Source: Gymnorhina tibicen (Eukaryota > Chordata > Aves > Passeriformes > Artamidae). From it: a stretch of 64,000 nt of DNA. The notes beneath the pieces were generated by a model. The model ran no database searches. It was given only the letters and a program-made list of their open reading frames with translations, and was not told the origin of the DNA. The stretch spans positions 502,120 to 566,119 of the forward strand of contig VXAZ01002108.1 of NCBI GenBank assembly GCA_013399875.1, read 5' to 3'. The translations under genes and the position numbers were made by a program. Shown here one piece after another: positions 26,742-37,900 of this stretch (the first letter of the stretch is position 1; the number at the start of each line of letters is the position of its first letter).

Positions 26742-29150
26742 TGCCTTGAGCTAAGAGCCTGCAGGCCCCCAGGGCCCTTCCACTCGCAGCCACCAAGAAC
26801 ATACACAGGCCTGTTCCCTCTGTGCTTTGGGTCACCTGTAGATGCTGATGGATGCTGGAGGGGAAAGAGGAGCACTGTGTCTGCTTTCCTCATGGATGAA
26901 GTTGTGGTTTGGTGGAACTGGAGACTTGACAGCACTTAGGTAAATAAATCAAAAAGGTGGAGTAGAGGGGCTGGAATAGAGCAGCTCTGCTGCTGTCCCT
27001 GGAGACAACAACCAGTGTTTGGTCTTTTGGACGTGCTGCTAAATACTGGGGGGCCTTCGTGCAACTCAAAGGGGAGGACCACTCAGTGGTGCCCCACAAG
27101 CCCTATGGATCAGTGTAATGCAGATGCCTGCGGCAAAGGAAATAATTCCATTGATTTCAAGATGCTCAATCAAGACTGGAAAAGGTGAGTGTTAAGATGA
27201 GTTTTGTTCACAGTTGCATTGCATGGATTTGTCCCATACCAGCACCGCTCTGTGAGGGAGCATGTGACAGTCCCCATGGGTCACTTACACGGGCAGATCT
27301 GTGCCGCACACTGCTGGGGAGTAACTTGTCTCTGGAAGCCACTGTCTGAAGGACAGCTGGCTTTGCCAGTATTTCTGGCTGTATGTCCTTTTCTGAGAAA
27401 AAGGGAAAAAAGAGCTTCATCCACCCTTCCCAGGAGTGGCCAGTGTGAATTTCATGTGATACATGTAATTTGAGGGCTGGGGGGCAGAGGAGCTTTTGGA
27501 AGCTATTAAATAACTGTACTTAACAGTGATTTAAAAGTAACTGTTTCCTTCCTTTCCTTCCCGCTGGAGCACTTCTGGGGCTCAGGCGGGTGGAGGAGAG
27601 CACTGCTCCCTGCAGCTGCAAAGAGATGATGAAATTAAATGGAAATTGGGGTTTCCTCAATAAGAGCAGGGATTCAGCTTTGCTTTCCTGCAGGAAAGGG
27701 GGGGGGTCTGTTCTTGAGGGGTAGAAAAGGCCATAAATCCACACTGTAGGATCCAGGTGGAAGCATTGTTTTCCTATAGGAAAACAGGACAGCAGGACCA
27801 AGGGCCTGCTGTTCCCTGTGTTGACTGCTCTTGGCTTATCCCATGGAAAATCCCCAGTGTCTTGCTCATGTGACCTTGGGTTTTTATAGGAAAATATCAA
27901 TATATGCTGTTATAAAGAAGCACCAGCCAAAGCATGGCTCAATTAAGACAGGTTCTTTCCACTGCTTAAACCAAACAACTGAAAAACCACAGCAAAAGTA
28001 AAACCTTCTAGCTGTGGGTTTGCATGAGAAAGTTGGGCTTTCTATGAGAAATGCTTTCTATGGTCTCTTTTATTTATTTGTTAATGGTTCACGTGTGAAA
28101 TGGAAATGCCCACATCATACATGCTCCTATATGGTGTAACCAGCTTTTCCTCATGGTAATGCCTGCTGCTCTGCAAGGAACAGAGATTCTCTGCCCTGTG
28201 TAAATGTGGTAAATGCGACCATAGTTCAGCAGTTTGGTGGTTCAGGGGCTGGAGGTTTTGCCCCATTGCATTCGTTGTGGTGTTTCACATGCTCATAGGA
28301 GAGGCAAATGCCAGAAATCAGAACTGAGCTGTAAAGTTCATTTAGAAATTATGAATAAGTAATAATGAATAAATAATCCTGACCCAAAAGCGAGCTGTGC
28401 CCATCTCACCCTGGGCACATCCCTCTGTTTTGAGCCAGACAAAGCAGGCATTACTAGGCTGCAGGAAAGAGGCCAGCTTGAACCCTCCACATCTGACCGA
28501 GTGGAGTTACTCTTGGCATTCACGGGGATGCTCCAGCAAGGCAGGTGAGGCAGGGCTGTGTGAGTGGTAGAGCATCCATCTGCCTCGTGATGAGACCAGG
28601 AAGGTAGAAATACGGACATGGATGTTACTGTGTCCCAGCTCCTTTCTCCCAGTTTTTGGCCTGGGTCAAGCAAGGCCGCTGGGCCAGGGATGGATGTCAG
28701 CCAGACTCAAGGCTGAGCCAGGGCTCCATCGTAAAGCCTGTGTCCCCTCATCTCCTCTTTAACATTTATGCCCAGACTGCAGAGGTTGGAAATACTTCCA
28801 ATCAATAAAATAGTTTGACAAAACCAATCAATAAAACATTATAAAAAGCAGTTAAAGATGGAGGAGAGATCCAGTGGCTATAAAGCACCAGTGCTATGTG
28901 CAGGCTCTCCAGACAAGGACCATGAATTGCTAGTGGTTTCCAAAATCCACCTTTCCTGTGGGGTAAGGAATAGGAGCATCTCCAGCTGCTGGGATGAGCT
29001 CCAATGGCATCAGTGGAGCATCCAGGCTCTCTTCTAAGAACCACATCCACTGGCAAACTTCTTGGTTGTGGGTCTAGAACAGATCGTGCAGAGGCTCATG
29101 GTCTCCAAAGCATCCCTGTGCTTCAGCACCTTCCTGCTGCCATGGGCTGG
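26742..29150. other. Intergenic DNA, no supported gene
   Basis: I see no exon or RNA gene. There is a GGGGGGG run near 27,700 and an A/T-rich partial duplication (CAATCAATAAAA-type) at about 28,797-28,840. Remaining open frames are short and overlapping. Confidence 0.65.
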
Positions 29151-29310
29151 GGGTGTCAGGGCAGGGCAGAGCTGCTGGTGGGGGTCTGAGGGACTGCTTG
29201 GACATGAGGGAGAGGTGCTGGGGTGGCAGGGCAGGGCAGAGCTGCTGGTGGGGGTCTGAGGGACTGCTTGGACATGAGGGAGAGGTGCTGGGGTGGCAGG
29301 GCAGCAGCAG
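29151..29310. repeat. 70-bp tandem duplication
   Basis: A 70-bp G-rich unit beginning GCAGGGCAGAGCTGCTGGTG occurs at 29,161-29,230 and again, nearly perfectly, at 29,231-29,300. The preceding (29,151-29,160) and following (from 29,291) bases start further partial copies. The near identity points to a recent tandem duplication or minisatellite seed. Open frames here are duplicated with the unit and are not evidence of coding. Confidence 0.92.
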
Positions 29311-29800
29311 GGAGTGTGCTGCCAGCTGGGTGTCTGTGCTGGGGCCAGGCAGCAAAGCCAGCTTGGTGCCACAGTGAGCTCTGAGAGCTGCAGGTAACCC
29401 AGGTGATGTTCCATGGCAAAAACATGAAGCCATTCTTCAGGATCTGGCTAGGCTTTCCATCCTTTTAATCTGGAAGAAGTGGTAAAAAAACTTGGAGGCC
29501 CAAAGCAGGGAAGATCAGAGTGCTCTGCAGAGCCTGTGTGATCACTGAAGCCACACACATTGTTTTTCTTTTGTGTAACTAAAGCCCGGGAAATGTAAAC
29601 TGTGATGGTTCTGCAAGGAGGAAGCAGCACCAGAGATCACTTCCTCGGCAAAGGCAATTGTAGGTGTTTGTGGTTTTTGTGTAAGTTTGCAGCTGTCAGT
29701 CTGTGACCACTGGGCACTGGCTGTCCCTGTGCCCTGCTCACACTGGACACCCTGCCTCAGGGTGGAGGCAGCGGCGACGTGTGTGGTGCCAAGGAACAAG

Positions 29801-29840
29801 CACCCAAAGGTTAAACCTCACACCCAAAGGTTAAACCTCA
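29801..29840. repeat. 20-bp perfect tandem duplication
   Basis: CACCCAAAGGTTAAACCTCA occurs twice head to tail without mismatch. Confidence 0.97.
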
Positions 29841-29993
29841 CAATGTTGTCTTCTCTTGGAGGATGGAGAGAATTTAATTCAGCAGCTCAAAGCCAGGTAC
29901 CACATAAGCCAGGTGGAGAGCTGCATGAGAGGTGCGGGAGGCAGGGACATGGGAAGCTGAGGATGTGGATTTGCAGGTGCTGGAATGGCAAGC

Positions 29994-30579
29994 TGTACTA
30001 GTTTGAAAACAAACTAGTGAGAGAGTCCAAGTCAGAAATACAATTTAATAGGAAAAATAAAATAAATGCAGTAGCACAAAAAAACGACCCACCTACAAGG
30101 TCAGAGCACAAACCTGACCCCCTGATAATCGGGGGGTTGGTAACAGTCCAGTTAGATGGTGACTGCAGTCCTCCTGGAGTGATGGTTCTGTTGAAGGGTC
30201 TGGTCTTCCTCTGAAGGTCCAGCAGTGTTGTAGGAGGGTCTGGTCTTCCTTGGAAAATCCAGTGGTGTAGATCTTGTCCTCTGGGATCCCAGTAGGTAAG
30301 TCTGCCTCTGCTGTTCCAGGCCCCAGATTTTATCCTGGTGGGAACGCTTGGTTCCTTCCCCCCTGGGCGGAGCATCTCACAATGGGATGGTCAGTCATGG
30401 GGCAAGGCACTGATGAGCCCATTAACAGGAGATAGTCCAGGTTGGGGTTACCTCTGAGTCATACAGCAAGGCATTGTTGGGCCCATTAACAGGAGATAGT
30501 CCAGAGGGAGGAGGCAAGGAACATTGCTACACCTGGTCTCAACAGCTCATGGTAATAGAATACACTGTAACCCAGGACA
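29994..30579. mobile_element. Solo endogenous-retrovirus LTR (586 bp)
   Basis: The unit starts TGTACTAGTTTGAAAAC and ends ...AACCCAGGACA (TG...CA). It has a perfect 5-bp target duplication, CAAGC, at 29,989-29,993 and 30,580-30,584. Inside are two internally repeated segments: GGGTCTGGTCTTCCT twice (about 30,198 and 30,237) and CCATTAACAGGAGATAGTCC twice (about 30,419 and 30,482). Lack of internal genes marks a solo LTR left by recombination. The family is not identified with certainty and differs from the other LTRs in the window. Confidence 0.87.
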
Positions 30580-30841
30580 CAAGCGAACAGGTGAAACAGA
30601 AAACCAGGCAACTGCTGTGCTGTACCCAAGATTGGTGCTGGGTGCACCACAGTGAGCAGCAGCTTGAGTGTGGAGCCACTGACCGCATCCTCTGTCGAGT
30701 TCCGTGTCAGTTCATCTCAGTAACTACTGACTTCGGAGCAGTTTCCACACATCCCTCATTGCTTCAACCCCTTTTGCTGTGACTGATTTATGCAGGGACC
30801 AGATCTTGTCCAGAAAACCATCTGAACTTTCTGAAAGACTC

Positions 30842-31042
30842 ATTCTTTCTTCCCTGTGAGGGTGGTGAGGCCCTGGCACAGGTTGCCCAGAGAAGCTGTG
30901 GATGCCCCATCCCTGGAAGTGTTCAAGGCCAGGTTGGAGCCAGGGGTTTGGAGCAACCTGGGATAGTGGAAGGTGTCCCTGCCCATGGCAGGGGGTTGGA
31001 ACAAGATGGTCTCTGAATTCTGTGATTCTATGGTTCTATGGT
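30842..31042 (+). mobile_element. CR1 LINE 3' end, about 200 bp
   Basis: CR1 landmarks are TCTTCCCTGTGAGGGTGGTG, GCACAGGTTGCCCAGAGAAG, CATCCCTGGAAGTGTTCAAG and TGTCCCTGCCCATGGCAGGG. The copy ends in GATTCTATGGTTCTATGG. It is strongly 5'-truncated, with an intact 3' terminus. Confidence 0.93.
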
Positions 31043-33955
31043 GAGAACTGGGGCTGAATTCTCCCACCCCACTGAGCCCTGGGTTAAGGTGTGGGGCAGC
31101 TGCTGCCCTTGGGGGACAAGCAGGGTTGGGCTGTGGGCTATCGAGGGTGGAGGGAGATGGCCTCTCTGTCTTCCTTTATTCCCAGGGTCTTGTGCCAGGT
31201 GCCCAGTGCTGCTCAGACACTAGCAAAGAGCCTGGAGAAGGCAGAACTGGAACCAGCCTTTATTTCTGTGGGAATCACTGAAGTCTCTTGGCAGTGGGAG
31301 TGCCTTGCCTCGCTCAGTGCTCCCACTGGACTACAGCTCCTGGTATTAGATATGTGTATTTATGTTACTGTGGCAGAGCTAACAGTGCTTGGCTCTACGG
31401 GAGCATTGTAAATATGAACCTTTCCCTGTCATCCACACTCATCTTGATTTTAGAGCACTTGGTGGTACCTGGAGTATTTAACAGCACCTGGCTCTGACTA
31501 ATGGTTACAGAAGCATATAAGATAGAAAGACTAGCAGCTCAGATGTCTGATTAATATGTAAATGTACCAGTTATGTGTGAGGGCTCTTAATGAAGTAGCT
31601 CACACTTCTGCCTCTGTATATCAAAGGTGATTGATGGAAAAGTACTTCAGGTGCCTGCTGGAAAAGTGTAAAAGTCGGTTTTGTCTACATCTTGCCTTCA
31701 AGAAATATCTGTAGACCTAGGGCTGAGATTTCCTAAGGGAGGAAAACCAACCCAGTCTGAATTTAATCTGAACTAATCCAAATTGTTGGCCATGCTCCTG
31801 CAGTATCTGTAAATTCTCAGATAGGAATAATCCATCAGGATCTTGTATAACAATCCACACGGTGTCTTAAATAAACTTTCCTTTTGGCTGTAGCCTGCAG
31901 CTGACACCTCTTGTAAATTATTTGATGATACTTTATACAAAGGGCTGGAGGCTGAAATGAATGTTGTGGTGAAGGCAGGAGGCCCCATGGAAGATGTTCC
32001 TGTGCTGCTGCTTCCACCTGGCTCAAGTCACACCACAGCCCCAGTCCCAGAGCCTTCTGCTGGGCAACCCAGGGCAGCTGCGTAGATCAGGAAAATCAAA
32101 TTAAAATCCTGAGGCATCAGTGGATTTGTGGAATGCAAGGGTTTTCCTGCTCGAGAAAGAATGCGACCTGAGATCTCAGCCATCCAGCACAGAGTGGTGC
32201 TGACTGCACGCAGGGCAGGGGCTGTCACTCTCGGGGTGTCCCTGTTACACCCTGCAAGGCTGAGCACCTCTGTGCCCCTGGTGGGCAAAACTGGCAGCTC
32301 CTGAGGCAGCAGGCATAGGGTGCCCCTCCAGCCGCAGCCCTGGGATGTGCCTTTCCCTGGAAACACTCCTGAGATCACTGTCCTGAGTCACGTCGGGCTT
32401 TCTTCCTGCCCCTACAAACCACTGTGAACATTTCAAGATCACTCTGCAAAATAAAGCCCATTCTGCTGAAACTGGTCGTGGAATGGAAATTTTGCAGTGG
32501 TAGTAAAATCTGGGGTGATGCCGCAAGCAGAGCAGTGTGTGATGGGGCTGTGAAGCGCTCGCTGCTGCGAGATCTCACACAGATAAGGTGCACTACAGCA
32601 CCTGGCTGTCAGAGGAGTTCAAAACGTTCAAACCCTGTAACAGCTCTTTTGCTGCATCCTTCTCACTCCTGCAGGTATCTGGGCGGCTCAGATCACACAT
32701 CATTTCCACCTCCTCTCCAGGCTGGGGGGAACCCCAGCCTGTCCCCCCAAAGTGAGGCCTGGCCCAGCAACTCTACTTAGAACATGTCTCATGTTGCTCT
32801 CCCTTTGTCACGGTGTCTCAGAGCTGGCTGAGGCTGCAATTGCTTTGTCAAAAATTTTCCATGCCTCTAGCCAGGTTTTTTTTGGTGCTCGTTTTAAATA
32901 GTCAGACCTTCTCTAAGAGCAGGGATTGGAGCAGTGTGAAGTTTCCTCCCAAAGGTATTTGCTGATGTTCTCTCTGTGAGCGGAAATGTCATCACGGTTG
33001 GTAAGCAAGGAAAGAGGGAGTGAGTGACAGGGCAGAAAGGTGGCAGGTCTCAATGCCACCAGCAACCACACAAACCGTGGCCACACACTTGCCTGGTTCC
33101 TGGTTTCAGCTCTGGGAGGGAGCATTTGGGACGCAGGTCTCCTTCAGCAGTCTTGCAGGAGAGCCCTGCGGAAGGTGCGAGGGCAGCAGGGTGACCCCTG
33201 ACTCCAGCCAGGGCAGGTCAGTCAGGGTGGGTGCCAGCCCCTGACCACCATCTGGGCATTTCTCCATAAATAAACACTGCTGCTGGCTCTGAAGGTTTTT
33301 TCCTACCATCACATTTGCTGGCAATCATTCACATAATTTTTTCCCCTAACTGCAGCAACCTGGATGCAGTCTGGCGTTTTTAAGTGTTGATTCTTCTTTC
33401 CTTCCAGTTCCTCTGATGCAGGAGAATCACCTCCTTGTAAGCACTGGCTCAGATAACAGTTTATTGTATTCTTGATGACAAATTGGTTTACGATAATTAT
33501 TAGGCTGATGTTTAAAGCTTTCAATGTAAATCAATGCAATTAAAAAGAAAATAATACTCTGTAATTCATACAGAGAAAGATATTTGTCTATGGCTGTTGT
33601 TTCAGAAGAAAATTTTATATGAAAATTGTTCAGTCCCTGTGACACCAGTGTCCAGATAATGATGCTGAACTGGGACTGTAACACTGCTGTCTCTTCGTGT
33701 TTCATGGCTACCATGTGTGTGGCTTCCCAGCATTGACCTGAAATGCTGAGGAGCTCAGAGTTCCCTCTCCTGATTCTTTGTGACAGCAAAAAGAGTTGAT
33801 GACTTCAGCATCTTGTTCCAGACTTCCATGATCCTTCTGCTGTGAGTTCCCTGCTCTGCCTTCTCTTCCCACCCTTCCATGAGAGGTTAGGTAGGAGAGC
33901 AAATCAATGGACATTTGGTTGTGTTCCCTGTGAGTTGGTCTGTTCTTCAGCTGGA
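31043..33955. other. Intergenic DNA, no supported gene
   Basis: Mixed-composition unique sequence. No transposon landmark, RNA gene or convincing exon was found. Open frames of 100-120 codons (for example near 31,091, 32,028 and 33,427) have no recognisable domain and overlap competing frames. Confidence 0.6.
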
Positions 33956-33960
33956 AGATG

Positions 33961-34709
33961 TGTCAGAGACTGAATGTTATAATTTATGGCTTAAACATCT
34001 TCACGAAGGACCTGTATTACAAAACTGTATTGCAAAAGCTGCGGAGAAGACCACCACACCCCGAATAGGCCTGACTGAGGCCCTACACCACTTGCTGATG
34101 GAAATAAGATAAAGTAAACTCAGGTCTGGGGAGAAAAGTATACATTCACAGAGGGATCAAGCTTAGCACCTTCGGGGTGGAGGGCACAGCCCCAGGGCTG
34201 TCAGCTGCCAGGCTCACACAGACCCTCACACCAAACAGGGGGGACAGAGGCTGTGGGTGAGTGGTGAGGAGGCCTCTGGAGAGAGGCAGAGGAGCCCAGC
34301 TGAGGGCCCTTCCCCCGGGGCGAAGCTGCATCCCCGTGAAGGCCAGAGGGTGACGGGGCCCATCAAAGGCCCCCCAAAGGGCTCCCAGACCCCGCACCAG
34401 AGCACTGCAGACGATGCAGCAGACCCTCAGGGTTGCAAGGGACAGTGTCAAGCTGGGCCCTGCAAGGGAGGCACGTGGGCATTCCCACCTGGCCAAATGT
34501 TTATTAATCCACGGGATTCTGTACTACACTTTTTGGCGTGGCACGGCAGCCGCGGCAGGGGACCCTCACCACCCAGAGGACCAGATGTAGGGGAGCAATG
34601 AGACGTCTTTGGGACCCCCGGAGGGGTGATATGCTTCCACCCAACCCCTGTCACTCTCTCCCTGCCCCCCATCCACCCACACACAACTTACTTATTTTCT
34701 TTTTCTTTC

Positions 34710-34784
<75 letters not shown>

Positions 34785-34949
34785 CTTAGCCTCGTTTACT
34801 AGTAAGTAAAATATATCAATTTTTTGGCACCAACATCTAACCTCGTTTGGTTTTAATCACATTTTTTGGGTATATTTTGAACCTTTCTGCGTCTGATCCA
34901 TTTTATTCACAGAGCTTCCTTTGGTCTTCCGTGCTAAACCGGTTTGTAA
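33961..34949 (+). mobile_element. Solo LTR, family X copy 1, carrying (CTTT)n
   Basis: This 989-bp unit runs from TGTCAGAGACTGAATG to ...CCGGTTTGTAACA, with a perfect 5-bp target duplication AGATG (33,956-33,960; 34,950-34,954). Its order of blocks matches the reverse complement of 56,780-57,734: a GGCTTAAACAT start region, a GATAAAG/GATAAAGG block, the central GTGGGCATTCCCACCTGGCC, TATTAATCCA-CGGATTCTGT, CCCTCACCACC, a polypyrimidine tract, then an AAATA...TTTTTTGGCA 3' part. AATAAA-like A-rich sequence near the 3' part sets the + orientation. No internal genes remain. The family name is unknown to me. Confidence 0.85.
34693..34787. repeat. (CTTT)n microsatellite inside the LTR
   Basis: This is a polypyrimidine tract. 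From about 34,710 to 34,784 it is an almost uninterrupted CTTT repeat of roughly 18-19 units. It occupies the place where the sister LTR at 56,780-57,734 has only a short C/T-rich run, so it expanded after insertion from a tract native to the LTR. Confidence 0.95.
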
Positions 34950-34954
34950 CAAGA

Positions 34955-37900
34955 TGTTTAAGGGTTCACAAAGTACATAATGGTCAAAAGGCTTTGATCT
35001 GCCAGGCAGATTGGGGAAAAACAAAGGGAAGGATACAGCCCTCCCTTGACAGACTGAGAAAAGGGACTGGTCCATCACTCCCTCACATGATGAGCCACTG
35101 TTTGTACCAGGTGGGAGGCAGCCAGAGTGGACTGTTCATTCCTGCCCGAGATGACTTTGTGTCACGCCTCCCCTTTTTGGAAATGTCCCTCACTGTCAGG
35201 CTCCCCTGGGCATGAGCACCTGCCCTCTCCCACCTCAGCCCACAGCAGCAGCAGTAGGTTCACTGCACTGGGAGAGAAGGACCATGGCTGGTGGGCTCAG
35301 GCTGTCCTGGAAGAATGGCAGTCTGGGTTCTGACTTTTGTGACAAAATTATTAATAGATTTTTACCCAATGACTGTGTGGTGGGTTTGAAATGTAAATGT
35401 TCTCAGTGTAGAGTGAAATTTAGGAACTGCAGAAAATTGGGTCACTCCTGGGTCACTCCTCTACAAAATGATATTGTAGCTCACAGACCTAATATATATC
35501 TATATATACACTTACATATTTATATATATTAAAATATGTGTATAGTATATTCACTTCACTGTCATGTAGCAGGTAACTCATATATTAATAATTACTAACA
35601 AGACTGATCTTAGATCTGGGTGGAGAATATCCAAAGTTTCTGCAGTTCAGTTCTGTTCTAAGGCTTCAAATCCTTTGATTCTACATTACAAAAACAGACC
35701 TAAAATTATTCAGCAAACATCCAGTGTTTCAAAGCCACGTTTCTTAATCTGACAATGCTTTAAAATTTGGCCACTCTGCAGAGTCAGCCTCTGTGTCCCT
35801 TGCTAAAGGACAGTGTTGTGGGTGTGCATTGCAAAGTCCTAAAGCAACTTCGTGATGAGTTCAACTTCACCCTGTAATTGCATTCAGCCCTTTACAGCTA
35901 TATCTGAGTCTTCCATGGTAGATTTTTTTTCTTTTTCGATTCTAAACCAATTTAAAGCCTTTTAATGGCAGTAAGTGTACACCTGATCTGCCGTTTTCAA
36001 GCTGCAATTTATGTTGTCTCGCAGCAGCATTAATTCCAGCCCCGAGGCAGGAGAAGGGCTTACGGCCGCCAGACTGATGAGCAGAAATGGATCTGCACTA
36101 TTTAATTAGGAGCAGCAGCCGCTTCCCACAGAGCTGCCAGCACAGGACCTGGAGGCAGCCCAAGCACCAGACACCCCCCGGGGCATGGCCGGTCCTGGCC
36201 CCTGCCCTGCACCCACACACGGTGGTGGAACCCTCCAAGGGGGCAGAGCAGGAGAGCAGCTGGCACACGGCTCCAAGCCCCTCACCAGTGCTCCCAGGTA
36301 CAGATTTGCCACATCAACCTCAAGGCACAAACTCCATCATTTTGGAACTGGGATTCACCCTGAGCGCAGTCTTGTTCTGGGGACCCTAAAGATTATGTGT
36401 AGCAATGTGCAGAACAAGAGATAAAAACCCCACTCAAATTTCCCTTCCTGCAGGAGAGCATTGATTGTTTTTGTGCTACAAATTGCTCTGTGTTTAAGGA
36501 AGATTTTCGAACAGTCCTGGTGAGTCCTGCTTGCTCCAAAACACCTGGGACAGAGAAGTCATCACTCTTGGAGGGAGGATGGCTGACTATAAACTTTGTG
36601 TTTTCTACAACCAGACAAAAGTTGTCAAGGAATAATGTATACTGGCAATGGTCTTTCAGGTGTTTTTCAAGGGTAGAAGTGAAATTGCACGCCATGTGAC
36701 GGGGACATAAACCATCACAAAACATGTATGTGTCAAAAGAGGTGTAGGGTGGTTTCCTTTGCCTTTTCCACTCCGTTTGTCCCTGGCCTTGCAAGTGGGA
36801 CAAATGCTTCTCAAAATGCTTCTGGGACAAATGCAAGTGGGACAAATGCTTCTGTGAGACTCTGGGGAAAGGGAAAGAAAAAACTAGGGAAGAGGCAGAT
36901 AAAACTGGAAGCAGCAGGATGTGATGGATATGTTTGCATGTCATTTCGCATTTGTGAGAACAATCATAACCCACTTATAGAAGGATGACATCAAGCAAAT
37001 GACATCAGCAAATCAGTTTTAAAGCCTTCCATTTTGTTTCCAAAATAAGTTCTCTGCAGTTATTTTCCTTTTTAATCTAGGTTCATCCAATCTGCTTACT
37101 GGGATTTATGGACTGAAATTTGGGATAGCTTTGTTTTATCTGTCATGCAAAAAACCAGATAAATAAACACAGCCTTGTTAAGTGGGACTGGAAACTTTGG
37201 GGTTAAGGGATAATGGTGAGAAATGTGCCTGAATGGGAGACGGGAGCATGGTCAGACACTGGCAGCTTCATGGGGTGGGGCCAGTCTTTAATCATCCAGT
37301 TTAATCACACAGAGTGCCTGCCACTGGGAGAAACCAGTCCCCGACCCCTTCTTTTCAAACATTTCCCTGCCTAATTCTGGTTCCAAAACTTTTCTATATT
37401 CTAGAAAATGGGGCTTCCTTTTATATGGGAAGGAAAATGATACAAGCAGAGCTCAGTAATTTTCAGAATATACTGGGAAGAAAAGGCATTTATTTTGTCA
37501 GGTATCAGCTGAGCCCTGCAAAAAGGATCTTTTGATAATGCAGAAAAGCCACTGATAATGCAGAAAAGGCACTTGATCCTTGCAGAAACATTCAATAAAT
37601 GTGTCATATTTGGGTGAAACCAATTTCAGCTGGGGTCATACCGCAGGATGGAGTGTCCCACAGTGACCCTGAATGTGCAGCCTAGCACAGGCCACCACTG
37701 GTCACTGATACTGGCCACACAGCTCTCAGAAGGGGTCGTAGTGATTGTCAGTGGTTCTTGGGCCATCTCAGATGGGCAGCAGTGAAAGCAAGCTTGGAAA
37801 CCTGACCTAGACATACATGGAACAGCACATGGCAGGGTATGACTAATGAAGGATGGGGACCTATTCCAAGTTATTCCATTCACTGTAGGGTTACAGAAGG

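Noticed and set aside
29034..29433. Pro/Ser-rich minus-strand frames of up to 126 codons
   Set aside because: They are produced by the 70-bp tandem repeat in two frames at once, so they carry no coding evidence.
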